Below are positions 40,985 to 52,983 of a stretch of DNA of 64,000 nt, one piece after another. Both the position numbers and the translations under genes were made by a program. Position 1 is the first letter of the stretch. Every line of letters begins with the position of its first letter. The notes under the pieces were generated by a model. The model searched no databases, was not told where the DNA came from, and worked only from the letters and a program-made list of their open reading frames with translations. This DNA is from Albula goreensis (lineage: Eukaryota; Chordata; Actinopteri; Albuliformes; Albulidae): positions 18,873,131 to 18,937,130 of the forward strand of contig CM040742.1 in the NCBI GenBank assembly GCA_022829145.1, given 5' to 3'.

Positions 40985-41632
40985 ACGAGGAATGCTGCTC
41001 ACTTTGCCACGCTCCCAATGCAAGGCTCCAGAACATCTTGTCAGGCTGCAAAACCGCACTTTCACAGGGGTGCTACAGATGGCGCTGCGATCAAGTTCTG
41101 CAGAAGCTGGCCAAGGTGCTGGAGGGGCAGAGGGAGGAAAGCATGGGATGCTCACCACCTGTGAAACACCACATTCATTTTGTCTGGGAGGGCAGAGGAA
41201 GTAGAAGCACCAGGCTAAGAGAAACACTGAGGCTCTTTTCCTCTGACCAGGAGTGAAATATGAGAGTTGACCTCGGCAGGCAGCTCCAGTTCCCCCAGCG
41301 AGATTACCACCATGTCTCTCCATCCTGACATAGTGGTGTGGTCCACCAAGGCAAAACCTGTACTCCTCATCGAGCACACAGTACCATGGGAGGAAGGGAT
41401 TGAGGCCGCCTTTGAAAGAAAGAAGACCAAGTACTCAGAACTGCCTGCTGAGTGCAGGGAGGCTGGCTGGAGGACCACCATTTACCCTGTAAACCACTGG
41501 CCTGCTGAGGGGTTCAGAAGTGGCGAAAGGAAAGCTGAAGAAAGCAACAAAAGAACTGGCAGAGGAGGTGGAGAAAGGCAGCTTTGGCTGTGGCTGGGGA
41601 GGAAAGACAAGTGTTTGGGAAAGAACACCTAA
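40985..41632 (+). pseudogene. Zinc knuckle and restriction-like endonuclease remnant
   Basis: Upstream, around 40985-41095, a knuckle-like pattern CCSLCH ... ILSGCKTAL is followed by YRWRCDQVLQKLA, where the family usually has a His in place of the second Cys of that phrase. After a frame change, the frame from 41267 reads PDIVVW at residues 20-25 and IEHTVPWEEG at residues 35-44, followed by FERKKTKYSEL and AGWRT. These match the PD-(D/E)xK restriction-like endonuclease that nicks the target for retrotransposition. Here the usual E-L-T-V-P-W-E phrase has His in place of Leu. The end of the frame is scrambled. Confidence 0.8.
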
Positions 41633-41837
41633 CCCAGACACCAGCTGCAGGGGGTGGCAGGGAGATGTCACTGCCACTGCTCCACCACCAGGAGACATTG
41701 CAGGATTAAAGGAACAAAACATTGAAGATTGGTGGTTCCTGGCTGATGACCTTGCAGATCACCCATGGGCACCAGAGGAGGTGCGACAGACCGTAATGCT
41801 CAGCAGGTTATACCAACTACCTGTATATTCACTATAA

Positions 41838-41939
41838 GACTTTTAAAAAGGAATCTTGAATAAGATCATATGCCGTTGTATTTTATAATGAAAATAATGC
41901 ATTCAAAAGACACATTCCGAAGGACATATTTGCTTGTCT
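41838..41939. other. Possible 3' region of the non-LTR relic
   Basis: AT-rich DNA directly after the last protein-like segment (EQNIEDWWFLADDLADHPWA, read at about 41719-41778). No poly-A or short repeat tail identifies the element end. Confidence 0.35.
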
Positions 41940-42045
41940 TCAATAATACAACACAATGAAAGACAATTATATTTTAATGTAAAGTCTGTTTTGATTGAAT
42001 TACATCTTGCCCTTAGGGACTAAGTGTTTGACTGAATCTAGCCCA
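41940..42045. repeat. Diverged dispersed repeat copy
   Basis: Contains AATGTAAAGTCTGTTTTGAT, TTGAATTACATC, then GGGACTAAGTGTTTGACTGAATC. Similar phrases occur at 26520-26612, 29300-29425, 10945-10995 and, weakly, 43800-43860. The copy lies just beyond the non-LTR relic. Element type unknown. Confidence 0.45.
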
Positions 42046-45000
42046 ATGTACAGGAGATAGAGGAAAGGATTAAGGAGAAGGATACAGGGACAGGATAAAC
42101 AAGAGATGAGCAGCTGGAATTTTGAAGCTGATAAGCACTGATCTCCACTGCTCTGTTCTGCATTGCTGAGAGTATTTGAACACAACTCACACTAAGTGAT
42201 TAGCATGAGCAGAGAGGATGATATCTTCCAAACAGAAATAACGAGGAAACTGAAATTAATCTCGGAAAAAGATTGGCGCACAAAGGCGCATCTGTTGACA
42301 GGATGCAAACGCTCCGTGCCTTCCTCGCTGTTGACTTTTGTAAACAAAAATTTTAGGATTATGTTTCATAGTCAGGAAGAACGTCCCTCATAATAATTTC
42401 CTGTATCCAGGACTTTACAGACAAAGTTTTGAAAAAGGGATGACATTTAGAAAATTTTGTTGAACTTTTAATTCCTGAAACACTGTTCAGTCAGCTTTCA
42501 TTTATAAATCATGTATTACATATGTATACGGACTACATTCGTTCTTGTGAAAAATCTCACGTATTTATTGACATTCTATTACACATTAACTTGCTCACAA
42601 TTGTTCAAAATGTCCCATATATATATAGCTGTAGTGTGATGGTGATGCATGACATTAGAAAGGAACACAAGTGCTCAGGTATTTTTCATCTTCATAATGG
42701 TTTCATATTTGTCACAGCTGATGCATTTCCTTTAGCAAAAACATGACATTCACAGGCAGTCCCTGGGTTCGCATACCCTTCCTTAACTTGGGGGGTATTT
42801 CTCTCCCTCCTAAGAAGCAGTAATTTTCCTGCTCATTAGCTACTTGCATTTGCAGCTATTTTATAAGTACAAACAAACTCTTTCCTCGGGCTGTTTCTGA
42901 GGGAAAAAAAATAATTTTCAGATGACTAAAATTAACTTAAACATCAACCATGGCATTGCAAGTGCAATTCAATACGTTTGAAGTAGGAAGGGGGAAAAAA
43001 GATATATTAAATGCTTTAGAATTGGGAAGTGGCATTTACAAGTATAATGCAAATCATAAATCAAGTCACCTAAATTGCTCCTGTGTGAAATAAAGTCAGA
43101 GTGGAAAATGTATACAATTCTGGTGGATTTGACAGGAGTCAAAGGGACCTAGGTAATGAAATAAGGTTTGATTTCACATACAAAAAAAAAAAAAAACAAC
43201 AGTTCAAGCTATTTCATTGAAGTGTCTGGATATTTCCCAATTTTCTGTCTCCTTAAGAAGAGACACGGTGTGAAAAACAATTTTTACACTGCACCTACTG
43301 GGTTTTTTTCAGCAACCATATCATATATTCTGAGTAAAAATTTCTACCTTTTGGAAGAAATAAAATGACAGTGAGCGGAACTCACAGAACTGCCATCAGT
43401 AAGACATGGTGGTGATGCGACAGACTCACAGTAATAAAAGGACCCACAGCAGGGACTTCAAAGGAGGCTCCATAGATTGGATGGGTCTTTTTAAGTCTGT
43501 GTGGGCTGGAGGAGACACTGAGGGCTTTATTATAGAGATGCCTGGGTAAGTTAGAATCAGTGGGGTTTTCAGGGGTCATGCTTTCACTCTGCTGTTTCAA
43601 AAACCAATTGGGACACAATTCCATGCAGTCTGTCCAGTATCTATGGGGAGAGTTTGTGTTACAGAAAAAAAAAAAAAACATATGTTTAGAAATGTATGAA
43701 AGTATAGAAATATAGCATAACCTTAATAATGTTTCAATTAAAAACAGATGGCATAAAACAAGTTTAGTAGTGGCATTATATTTTAAAATTTCCTATAAGA
43801 TACAACATATTGAAAGAAAATTATGTTGTAATGTAAATTATGTTGTTACTGAGTTGTATATGATGTAAATATAGAAATCCTAGCCATGATTTTTGTCATT
43901 ACAGACACCTATGCTGTACCAGCTCTATTCAGATTTTACACCTGTACCTACAGTCCTTTAGTATCTCTTTTCAAAAACTTCTTTTAGATAGTGATTCACT
44001 TTAATTTCATGGCCTCAGCTTGACAAACTCATGTACTTTTTTTTCTCTTTTTTGAGTTTTCACCTTTGATATTGAATAATTTATCCCTCTACGAATGTGT
44101 AACGTCTGTGTGGGCCTCAAACTGCAAAAAAGCACAGAAAAGCAGAATAAGCTGTTAATGATTGCCATCTGTGCCTAGCCCATATCACACCTGTCCAGAT
44201 GAGACCCAGAGCGCTAAACTTCAAGTTGCTCGACAAGTTCAAATGGAGTTGAGGGGCGGAGGGACTGTCTTGCTATAGCAGGGTTTTTGGAAAGCGTCCC
44301 TGGATATAGTTTGCCTGTCCATCAAGATTACAGAAAACTGAATTACCATTCTTTGAATTAAATGAAAGGCGAAGGAAAGACACATTTTTCTTGTTCTTGC
44401 TGAATTGAAAAAGGCACTCTTGTTTAGTATATGTCTTGTGGTCATTGAAAAGAAAAGTAGAATAAAAAAAGGAGATTCAATAAAAATCTCCAGCAGGAGG
44501 CTGAGGTGCTTGAAAGTATTTCCTCTTGTAGGGAAATATTGGAAATGACGAGTGCTTTTTCCCTTTGGTACTGTGTTGAATAACTGTTATGGGCATAATA
44601 AACAATTTAAATCTAACAATACCAGGGTGCTGTCATCAAATATCAAACAGCATTCCTTAAAAAATGTGCAAGACATGCATCAAAACAGAGCAAATAAATT
44701 ACTCATAATTTTCTTTTCATTTAGAGGTGTGGGGATGTAATTTTATCCAATTTTAGGTTATGCAGTCCGAGGTTCGCAGTAGTGCTGCAAACAAACATCA
44801 TTTTGCATCAGTGAACTAAATTAACTTCAAACTCTGAATTTGCTCAGCATCAAAGGTCAAAGCTTGCACCACTAAATAGTTCCTCATCAAGACTAATATC
44901 CATCCTGTATCTTCTTAAGCATTGCATTTATTCGCGTCTGATTTTCACCACTGTATTGATGTACTGATTAGTGTGTAATGCCTGGTTATTGGTCATCAAG

Positions 45001-45439
45001 TTCCAAATATCTTGTTTTATTAATTTCCAAGGATTAACTGCTGTATCCTCAACTAAATAGATCACACTTCGACAGATCGACAGAGTTTTTGCAATATATT
45101 TGGTGTATCACATTCCTCTGGGCTGGCATCCAATCACACTAAGATTTCCTGAAATCCGGAATAACAGGTGTTATTTTATGTACACCTCCAAAGTATTTGC
45201 ACAGCCGAGCATCTTTTGCTCTGGATGTGAAATCATGCCATATTGTTTCTGACCCTTTTAGTATGTGTCTCCCACCACAGTTTTGTAAAATAGTGGGATT
45301 AATTTGTTTGATTGCAGGATTAGAGCCAGTCTTGGTTAATTTGTTGTTAATGTGCTGGTATCTGTGATTGCAGCAGAGCCGCAGTACAGCAGAAGTTTTT
45401 GAGCAGCAACTATTCTTTAGTTAATCTGGCACTTGGTCT
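42046..45439. other. Unannotated DNA, possibly with regulatory stretches
   Basis: No supported gene. Sub-stretches at about 42185-42370 and 44100-44240 are more complex and contain CpG and TAAT cores, and could be conserved non-coding DNA. A-runs occur at 43182-43196 and 43665-43679. The remainder is AT-rich. Confidence 0.45.
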
Positions 45440-45519
45440 CTTAAGGGGCCGCTGCAAAGCAGTCAATACAGGCTTTAGCCTCTTTTGGGGCCTCTGCAAT
45501 GCAGTCTATACTGACTTTT
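45440..45519 (+). repeat. Diverged tandem duplication, 42-bp unit
   Basis: Two adjacent units: GGGGCCGCTGCAAAGCAGTC ... ACAGGCTTT and GGGGCCTCTGCAATGCAGTC ... ACTGACTTT. They align at a 42-bp offset with a few substitutions. Confidence 0.8.
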
Positions 45520-47296
45520 GTGTATTTAAGGGCATGTACTATTCTAAAAAATAGAACTCAATAAAACTCAGTTTTCTGTCTCTCTGTGATATGCTAGCAA
45601 GGCCAGATTAGAAATGTCTCTCTGATTTTCTGTTTGTGTTCCTGCAGTATTGCGCATTGGTGAAACACCCGACTCCAGTGCCAAAACATCATCTCAGTTC
45701 ATGCTTGCGTGAACACTGTTGTTAAGAGCATTTGCGAGTGCCACACAGTACTTTGCGGCTCATGATACGACTTCTCAGGTGGATAATGTATGAGGTATTT
45801 CTGTTCCCTTTCTCACGACAGACCAGCTCTGCTGAATATATGCAGTTAGTAGAGTTATCTATCAAGACAAATGACAGGTCCTCTGGTAGAGCTGCAGAAT
45901 CGTGTTTTTTAAGAGGCATGGGCGGCTTAGCTGGGTTTCTCATAGAGGGGACAACCACTCATGAATTCCAATAAATAAGCACAAAGACATGTAGATGTGT
46001 CCATTCAATTCATTTTCTTCTCCCCCTGTGGCTGTGGAATCTGGAGAGAGCTGGCACACTATAAATTTTATGGGCAGAGAAAAAGGCAACAGGTCTTAAG
46101 AATTTACATCATAGACAGAATGTACTTTTTTCCAGTGGGCAGAACAATTTATTTTACTGATTTATGAATACACTGTGCACTTTGTATTTAGGTTATTCCA
46201 ACACTTTTTCATAACTTACAATCTTATCTTCCCCTGGAGTGACAAAGTGGGGGGCATATACATTCCTCTAATATTGTTGTACAGCAATAGCAATTGTTAA
46301 AATGCTGCAAAACTTGCATTACATAAGGGGACTGTATGGTATAAACAGATGAGTGTCACTATTTTATCAGTGCCATTATTGGTTTAAGCAAATCTTGATT
46401 GTTTCTCAAAATAAAAATAAATTCATATCTTCCAGAGTGCTTGTCATGCATGAAAAACATACTAATTGTCTAGATTCAAATCAGCAGGGGTCCTCCTGTT
46501 TTATTGACAATTAAATGCAAATATTGCATTAATGTTATTAATTACATTATTAATATGCAAATGTTGTACCACCTTGCATGTCTGCAAAGAAAACAAATGA
46601 ACATATGCATTTATTTTTAAGTTGAAGCACAGATTGTGAAGGACAGATTTTGCTTGAATTCAGGCCAATGATACTTTACACCACAAACTTTGTTTCACAC
46701 AGTTGCTTCTGGAACAACAGATTGGGATTTAAAATGATCGTTAATTTTATGACTAAAAAAACAACAAACTTCTACTCCCCTTCCTTGTTAAATAATATGT
46801 TCTGTCCATTAATCTTTTGTGCTTTTGCCTCTGAGTAATGTATTTTTGTTACTTGTCAGAACCGTTGAATGCAAGATCAAACTCAGATGGTTAACAGTGA
46901 CTGATGTCTTGTAGGGGAATGATGAAACCTTGAATGAAACTGTGTTTAAACATTTCTCAATCTGGCTGGTAAAAAAAGTGTACATATTTCGTGCAAGGGA
47001 AGATGGTAGCTGCAATGATGAGCTGTATACATACTGTTTTATATATACCACTGTTGCATGTTTCAGATTCTGGTTTTCCAAAGTTAAGTCACAGTTTTTT
47101 TTTTTACCCTGATGTTTCCCAACCTGAACTCAACCGAACTTTTTTACTTCACTGCAGATTCGGAAGGAGAGGCTGAACACGACTCCTCCAATTCACGTGA
47201 CAGCAATCTCATTTCTATACACTCTGCAGCCGCACCACTAATTGCACACTGCTTATGACACTGGAGAATGATGCAGTCAGTCTGCCCTCAGTTTTT
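45520..47296. other. Unannotated DNA with paired octamer motifs
   Basis: No gene supported. ATGCAAAT octamers lie at 46515-46522 and 46555-46562 in a TAAT-rich setting and may bind POU-domain factors. Short frames have no domain. Confidence 0.45.
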
Positions 47297-47496
47297 GCGT
47301 CCACAGGTACCCAGCATGAGCGCTATAGTGATGAGACCAACAAACTTAGCTGGCTTACCCCCTATCATTCCTGGTGAGGCTGGGCCAATTGCTGCCTCAC
47401 CATTGCCATAGCTGGCAATGGCAAAACCAGAATTTGAACCCCTGATGTCAGGGCCCCTAGGCAAACGTCTTACCCTGTGAGCCACCCAGTGGCCCC
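47297..47496 (-). mobile_element. tRNA-derived SINE
   Basis: Read on the minus strand it starts GGGGCCACTGGGTGGCTCAC, contains an A-box-like TGGCTCACAGGG and a B-box-like GGTTCAAATTC about 60 bp in, then a body with CCAGCCTCACCAGGAATGAT. The tRNA-like pol III promoter at the 5' end is the hallmark of this class. The 86-aa minus-strand frame through it is incidental. Family name not assigned. Confidence 0.75.
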
Positions 47497-48278
47497 AATT
47501 CACTGTTTTGACAATGGGATAACAAAAAACTGCATTCAGGGAGATCATGGTAGAATGAAATTAAGGAATGACAAGGTGTTATCTGTCAATTGCTGCAGTG
47601 AATGAGTTGTGTTTAGACAGGAGAAAATTGAGGGTGAACCACCGTGCTCCCTACAATGGAATATGTGTATCAGGCCTCACATTGTGACATTATGAGAAAA
47701 AGGTAAAAGAAAAGTTAGGGGTAAAACTGAGACTGCTTGCCCTGCGTATGAACATCCCTGTAGGAGGCAGCCCTTGACACAGCCATGCCTGTGCCACTCT
47801 CTGGGGTGTGCATGCGGCAGTAATGCTACCATTCATTCTGTTAACATTAGCATCACCAAAGCTACACAGTAATAATTTTTACAATGTAGTCTTGTGATCA
47901 AAATCAAATGAGGACATTTCAGGACTTGAACAGCATCAAACCTTTTGAAGCTGAAAAAGCTTTTCTGCTCAAATTGAGAGCCAGGAATTGGTGCGTTGGG
48001 TGTTTTATATTCTATGCCGTTGTTCATTGGGTTATCCAAAACCCAGCTAAAAAAAACTCATGATAGATGATTTGTCATTCAAATCAGGCATAAATCAATC
48101 ATGACTGAGTTCAGCTAAGGTGAAAAAGTTAGCATTTTTATTTATGTTGTGTTCAGTTCTCACTTGTATTTTTCAGCCGTGTAAAACATGACTAACTGAA
48201 GAGGGGTAGGAAGTACAGACACAGAATCTTAATACATGACAAATGCCTTGTGTTGATATTAAATAAAAGTAAGTATTC
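47497..48278. other. Unannotated non-coding DNA
   Basis: No supported gene or repeat. Confidence 0.5.
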
Positions 48279-48420
48279 TGGGGCCTCTGGGTGGCTTGTA
48301 GAGAATAAGAATATGTTCATATTGCAGCAGTGAATGCTGGGACTGGATGCTTGAGTCTGTGCCATGCAAGTATGGGCCAGAAGCCAGTGGTCCGCACTTG
48401 GTCTAAGATGAGACCACACT
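48279..48420 (+). mobile_element. Possible second copy of the tRNA-type SINE (partial)
   Basis: Begins GGGGCCTCTGGGTGGCTTGT, close to the head of the SINE at 47297-47496, but in the opposite orientation. Similarity fades after about 30 bp and no B box is clear. It may be an old truncated copy or a chance match. Confidence 0.35.
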
Positions 48421-51297
48421 GAACATATGGGAGTAGGCCGCTGCAGCGGGCCTGATATTTTCAGTTTAGGTGGCCAAAAAGGGGGGTGGTTAAACGGACT
48501 AAATAAATGAAATATCATAACCTGCCTGATGGATGAATTCAATTCTCTATTCTCTCACAAGAGATTGCGCAACATTTAGATAATCTGTAAAAAGGTCTTT
48601 ACCTATCCTCAGCACTCTTGTCTTGCTTGTGATGTGTGTGCAGTAATAATGAAAGAATGCACAGTGTTATTGAAGATGAATTCCCCACTCAAATTACTGT
48701 ATCCACTGCCTTCTTTGTGTTGTTTCTTTATTTGGATGCTAGTGTAAACTAGAATTAAAGGAAGACGTTAAGAGGAGTGTTGTGCAACATTCTCCATGGG
48801 AAGCATTGCAATAGATATGGAGCCTTGAGACACTAACATGACATCCATCGTTTTATTATAAGTAATCGCATCACAATTATTGCTTGTGTGGAAAGCCATG
48901 CTAAGTCTGACACAATTGTCTTAGTTGTATACTTCATGTTATACGAAGAATTCTGCATACATGAAACATAAATTATATTTGAAATAATTAGCAAGATTAT
49001 ATGAATGTACTTGTCATTCAAAATTAGCCAACTAGTGTCTACAGCTTGTTGTTAGGTTGCTGTTGTTGTTGATATTGTTGTGGTTGTTGTTGTGGTTCAA
49101 TATGCTACTTTAACAGAAAAGAAACACTAGAGGATTGTTGCAGTGTTTGTGGTTTGTTTACCTGGCTTGACCTGATTTTTTATCATATCCCTTCAGTAGC
49201 TTGCCTAGTCCATTTAACATGTTATTCCTCAGTTCAAGATCAGAATGGCACCATGCCCCATTGATGCTCTCTGTCAGTGACTTCGTTTGCTTCCTCAGTC
49301 TCTTGATTCTGACTGATCCCTGCACTTACACCAGGGCCAATACAGTCAGGATGTACTGCTGCCAAACAAGGGGAAAGTCATGCCATGTAAATAATCTGAG
49401 CTCCTTAGTTTTTGATTTTGGAACAAGTGAATATTTACATCACAGTTTGCCTTAACCAGCTTTTGATAATAGAGCACTGTATCAGCATAACTGACATGTA
49501 CACCAAGGACACTGCAGCTCCCTACCCTTGCTTTAGTGCAGGTGTTCACATAATTTGGCACTTCTCTGAATGTTTGGGGATGATTGTGGAAGGATGAGAA
49601 GCTGGTTTTGGCTTGGGCTGAATACACATATCATAGCCATACAAATCCATGATTTCTCACATAGTGATGGACTATTTTTGTCAGTTAACTTTCATTGTAG
49701 GTATTTTGAATCAATGTCAGAGTGCCCATATTAGCACCCCAGGAATTAACTCGCCCTTCCTCGATGACGCATTATCCCAGAGAATTCAGTGAGGCAGGAC
49801 TCCGATTCAGGCGATTAAGTCGACCGGCTTTCAGACAATGCTGCCCTCTCTCAAGGATGTGTGATCCTGCTCCTCCTGGGATCTGAGCCGGTCAGACCTT
49901 GGGTGGTTTTTGATTGATAGCATCCTTTGATGTGCAGGAGACCCCATCAGAGTATCCGAGGGGAGCGGCACGGCAGAAAGGCTCCGCTGACTGATGGACT
50001 CTGTGAATGATGCAGACCTGGCTTAGAGAGGCCCAAGGTTGACAGAAGGGTAGCCAGTGGAACCGGGCAGTCCTTCTCTAGCACCAAAATAGGAAAGTGA
50101 GGAAGTGAACTCTACAGGCTACACACCAGTTACAGGTCTGTGTTGGTCCTCTCTCATCCTGAGGGGCCTCTTGGAAGGCACATATCAAACTGTGAAATGA
50201 CAAGCGGTATCCACTTTCAAGAAAACTGAGCACATCATCCTCAGCTCTGCTCAACCATCCCGAACAACAGATATGAGTGGAGTATATGAGTCAATCTTCA
50301 GATGGCAAACCATTGGTATAATGGTATAGTAATCCAGCTGGATTTGCGATCCCCCCATTATGCATATTACATTTCTGGAATTCTCATTCACGCACTGCTT
50401 ACACAGGACGATTGGCATAAGCCAGTGATCCCTGTCCCTGGCCCTGAAGAGATGCTGGAAATACTATCTTTTGTTGTTATTCACCACTTCAACAATCAAT
50501 TACAACTGCTAACAGTTAACTCTCCCCCTGGATGAGAAACTGTTTCTGGAATTGAGGCAGAGAACACAAATTAGCAGACCCTGTGGTTCTCCAGCAGCAG
50601 GATTGATTAACATTGATCTAAGATATCAATTCCCTGTGCTGATTCCAACATCTGATTGGAATCCAACACCCCCATCCATCCACACTTGTACTCAAAAGAA
50701 GAACCACCCCCAACCCTCCCTTTCCAGCCATCAAATCAGCACTCTATCAAAAAAAACAGCCATTAAATAATCATAACAAAATTGTTTTTGTATGGAACTG
50801 TAGGGCACATGAATTTCTTTCAAACCTGGGTTTTGGATAAGTTGAAGACAAATTTGAACAGAATCCTGGGAAGATGTCCAGTCACACTTAGTAGGCTATG
50901 TTTTCTGTTATGAAGAACATTTTACCACTTTCTAGATGTATGATGATGCACAGAATCCTAGCACATCTGTTATTCTTCAGTGCATAAGTCTGAAATGGTG
51001 TTTTGTGATTAATAGTTACCACCCTTTGTACAAAAACATCACACATTTTCGTTCATTTTGAAGGCATGGATATTAAACACCGATATCAGTGTCATGTTTC
51101 ATTCCCAGATGGTGTGAAAAAAAGAGGAGCTGTAACTCATGGGCTATTTTGCATTTGCAATGTGCTGACGTTGAGTTATAATTAAACAGTACGCCAAGTC
51201 CTTTACATTGACTAGAATTTAAAGAAGGGTGGGGGTGGCTATCTGTGGCATTGCTGAGAAAGTGATATTAAAATTCCAATATGTCCTTTGCACCAAG
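48421..51297. other. Unannotated DNA, including a CpG-bearing stretch
   Basis: No supported gene. An imperfect TGT/GTT repeat lies at 49047-49098. The part at 49745-50060 is complex and CpG-bearing (GATGACGCATTATCC, GTCGACCGGC) and may be a conserved non-coding element. The rest is AT-rich. Confidence 0.45.
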
Positions 51298-51333
51298 GTG
51301 TGTATGTGTGTGTGTGCGTGTGTGTGTGTGTGG
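51298..51333 (+). repeat. (TG)n microsatellite, short
   Basis: TG dinucleotides with ATG and CGTG interruptions, about 36 bp. Confidence 0.93.
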
Positions 51334-51730
51334 TTGATCCTACCCCCTCGTCTAGAGCTAGGATCAAGTTCTCAGAAGTGGGGAACAATCAGTCAAGTTT
51401 CTTCATGGGCTGGAATTAAGAAAAGGGATGAAGATTGATCTTTATTTGGAAGGAATGTTCACAGCCACAGTGCCTGAAACCAGATGAGCTCAGTGACTTT
51501 GCTGCAACCCTGTGTCACCTGAGGGTGGAAAAGGTAATGGAGGCAGAGAAAGGGTAAATAAAGTGGGGGAATGCAATTTATATTAGCGGGAACCTGAACA
51601 GTGAATGCCATGCAGGCTCTGAGGTTGTGGGAGCTTCTCCCATTTATGCTGGCAGAGCTAACGCTTCCGTTGATAGAGCGGTATTGAGACGAATGGAGGT
51701 GAGCAAGGTTTGCAGAAATTGCATATAGGT

Positions 51731-51770
51731 GGGGGTGGGGATTGGGTCTAGGTTGGGGAGGGGGAGGGGG
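51731..51770 (+). other. Strong putative G-quadruplex motif
   Basis: Six G-runs of three to five bases, in the order GGGGG, GGGG, GGG, GGGG, GGGGG and GGGGG, with loops of 1, 3, 8, 1 and 1 bases. This is more than enough for intramolecular quadruplex formation on the plus strand. It is not close to a recognised gene start. Confidence 0.7.
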
Positions 51771-52983
51771 ACAAACCAAAGGCCACATGACTCACAGAAC
51801 GAAGATTGGCAATTTTTTTTGTTGAATTTAGGTTATTTAATTTATCATGTCAGAGCAATTTGCTACAGGGTATTTATTTTCTGTGGAATAAGGAAGGAAA
51901 AGAAGACTACAACAGCAACAACAAACTTTGTTGAAAAAGTTGGCTGTGTTCAGCAACCTCAAGAGGCAAACATAGGAAAAAAGTGAGGAAAAAAGACAGT
52001 GAAAGGTGAAGGCTGAGTGAACGTGCAACACTGCAAATAGGAACACTATTTATGGAGCGTTTTTGACATGAAAAAAGAGAGTGTGACTTAAAATATGTTC
52101 ATGGCTAACAGGATTTAGACTACCTTTACCAAGAGGTGAAAGACAAAGAGAATTGGATTCTAATCCACCGTAATGTGAGATGACAGAGAGGCAGACCAAG
52201 AAGCATGGCCAATTAATCAATACATCAGCTGCTGACGGCACTAAAAATTCAAAACCTGCCATCATTTATAGACTAAGGAGCTTACTGCATCCACGGAGCA
52301 CATAAAACAAATGAAATACAGTCATATTTGTTTTTGGAGCAACTTCATTTAAAGGACAGGTGACATAATTGATTCACCCATGCTTATGGTGAGGTATTTA
52401 ATTCACCATATGGAGATAATAGTCATGAATGCATTTGCATTTCAATACATCCTGACAGATATACTTAGCCTAATTACACTGCGAGTGTTATAATGGCATA
52501 GTGGACAGGATGGTGTAGAAGTTTACATTATTACTCACAGAAACTGATAGAATTTGGCTCTGTTGTTTGTTGCTTTTTGCTGGACTGCACAAGCCTACAG
52601 AGCTGTTACACGCTGTGGCATAGATTCAGTCAACAATATTGATGCATGTTTTGATTTCTCATCTGAATTAAGCCAGAAAATTGTGTTAGGATTGAAAACC
52701 TCACACTTGCATATACATGCAAGTCAGAGTTAAGGAAAACCAATGAGGTAATACAAGGTTATGATTAAATTCACTTCAATTAGATTAAGTCTAAATACAG
52801 CCTAATTACAGAGCACTTTCTCCTTATTTAAGTGATGAATTAAAGCAAGTGGCACTTTAACTTTTCTCTTATAAAACCATTACATTAATTTCACTGACTT
52901 CAAGAAGTGCTGCAAAAACAAACATGCATGTGTTCTTGCTGATATTCATTTCTGAATTATGGATGAAGTACACTGATGTTACA
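51771..52983. other. Unannotated non-coding DNA
   Basis: No supported gene. AT-rich, with TAAT-rich portions near 52380-52480 that include GCATTTGCAT. Confidence 0.5.

Larger units (their letters stand above)
38930..41837 (+). mobile_element. Non-LTR retrotransposon with restriction-like endonuclease, degenerate
   Basis: A plus-strand LINE relic about 2.9 kb long, richer in G and C than its surroundings. The order is an N-terminal linker (IKWPKTNEAEAWHKLD, frame from 38939), reverse transcriptase (about 39600-40400), a zinc knuckle (about 40985-41095), and a restriction-like endonuclease (about 41320-41480). C-terminal placement of the endonuclease after a knuckle is the layout of the R2/R4/NeSL/Utopia-type clades, not of L1-type elements with an N-terminal apurinic endonuclease. 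At least four frame changes and several stops break it. No 3' tail or target duplication was recognised. The exact clade would need a search. Confidence 0.85.

Noticed and set aside
38923..41722. Minus-strand frames across the non-LTR element (up to 139 residues)
   Set aside because: Antisense shadows of the RT/endonuclease segments.
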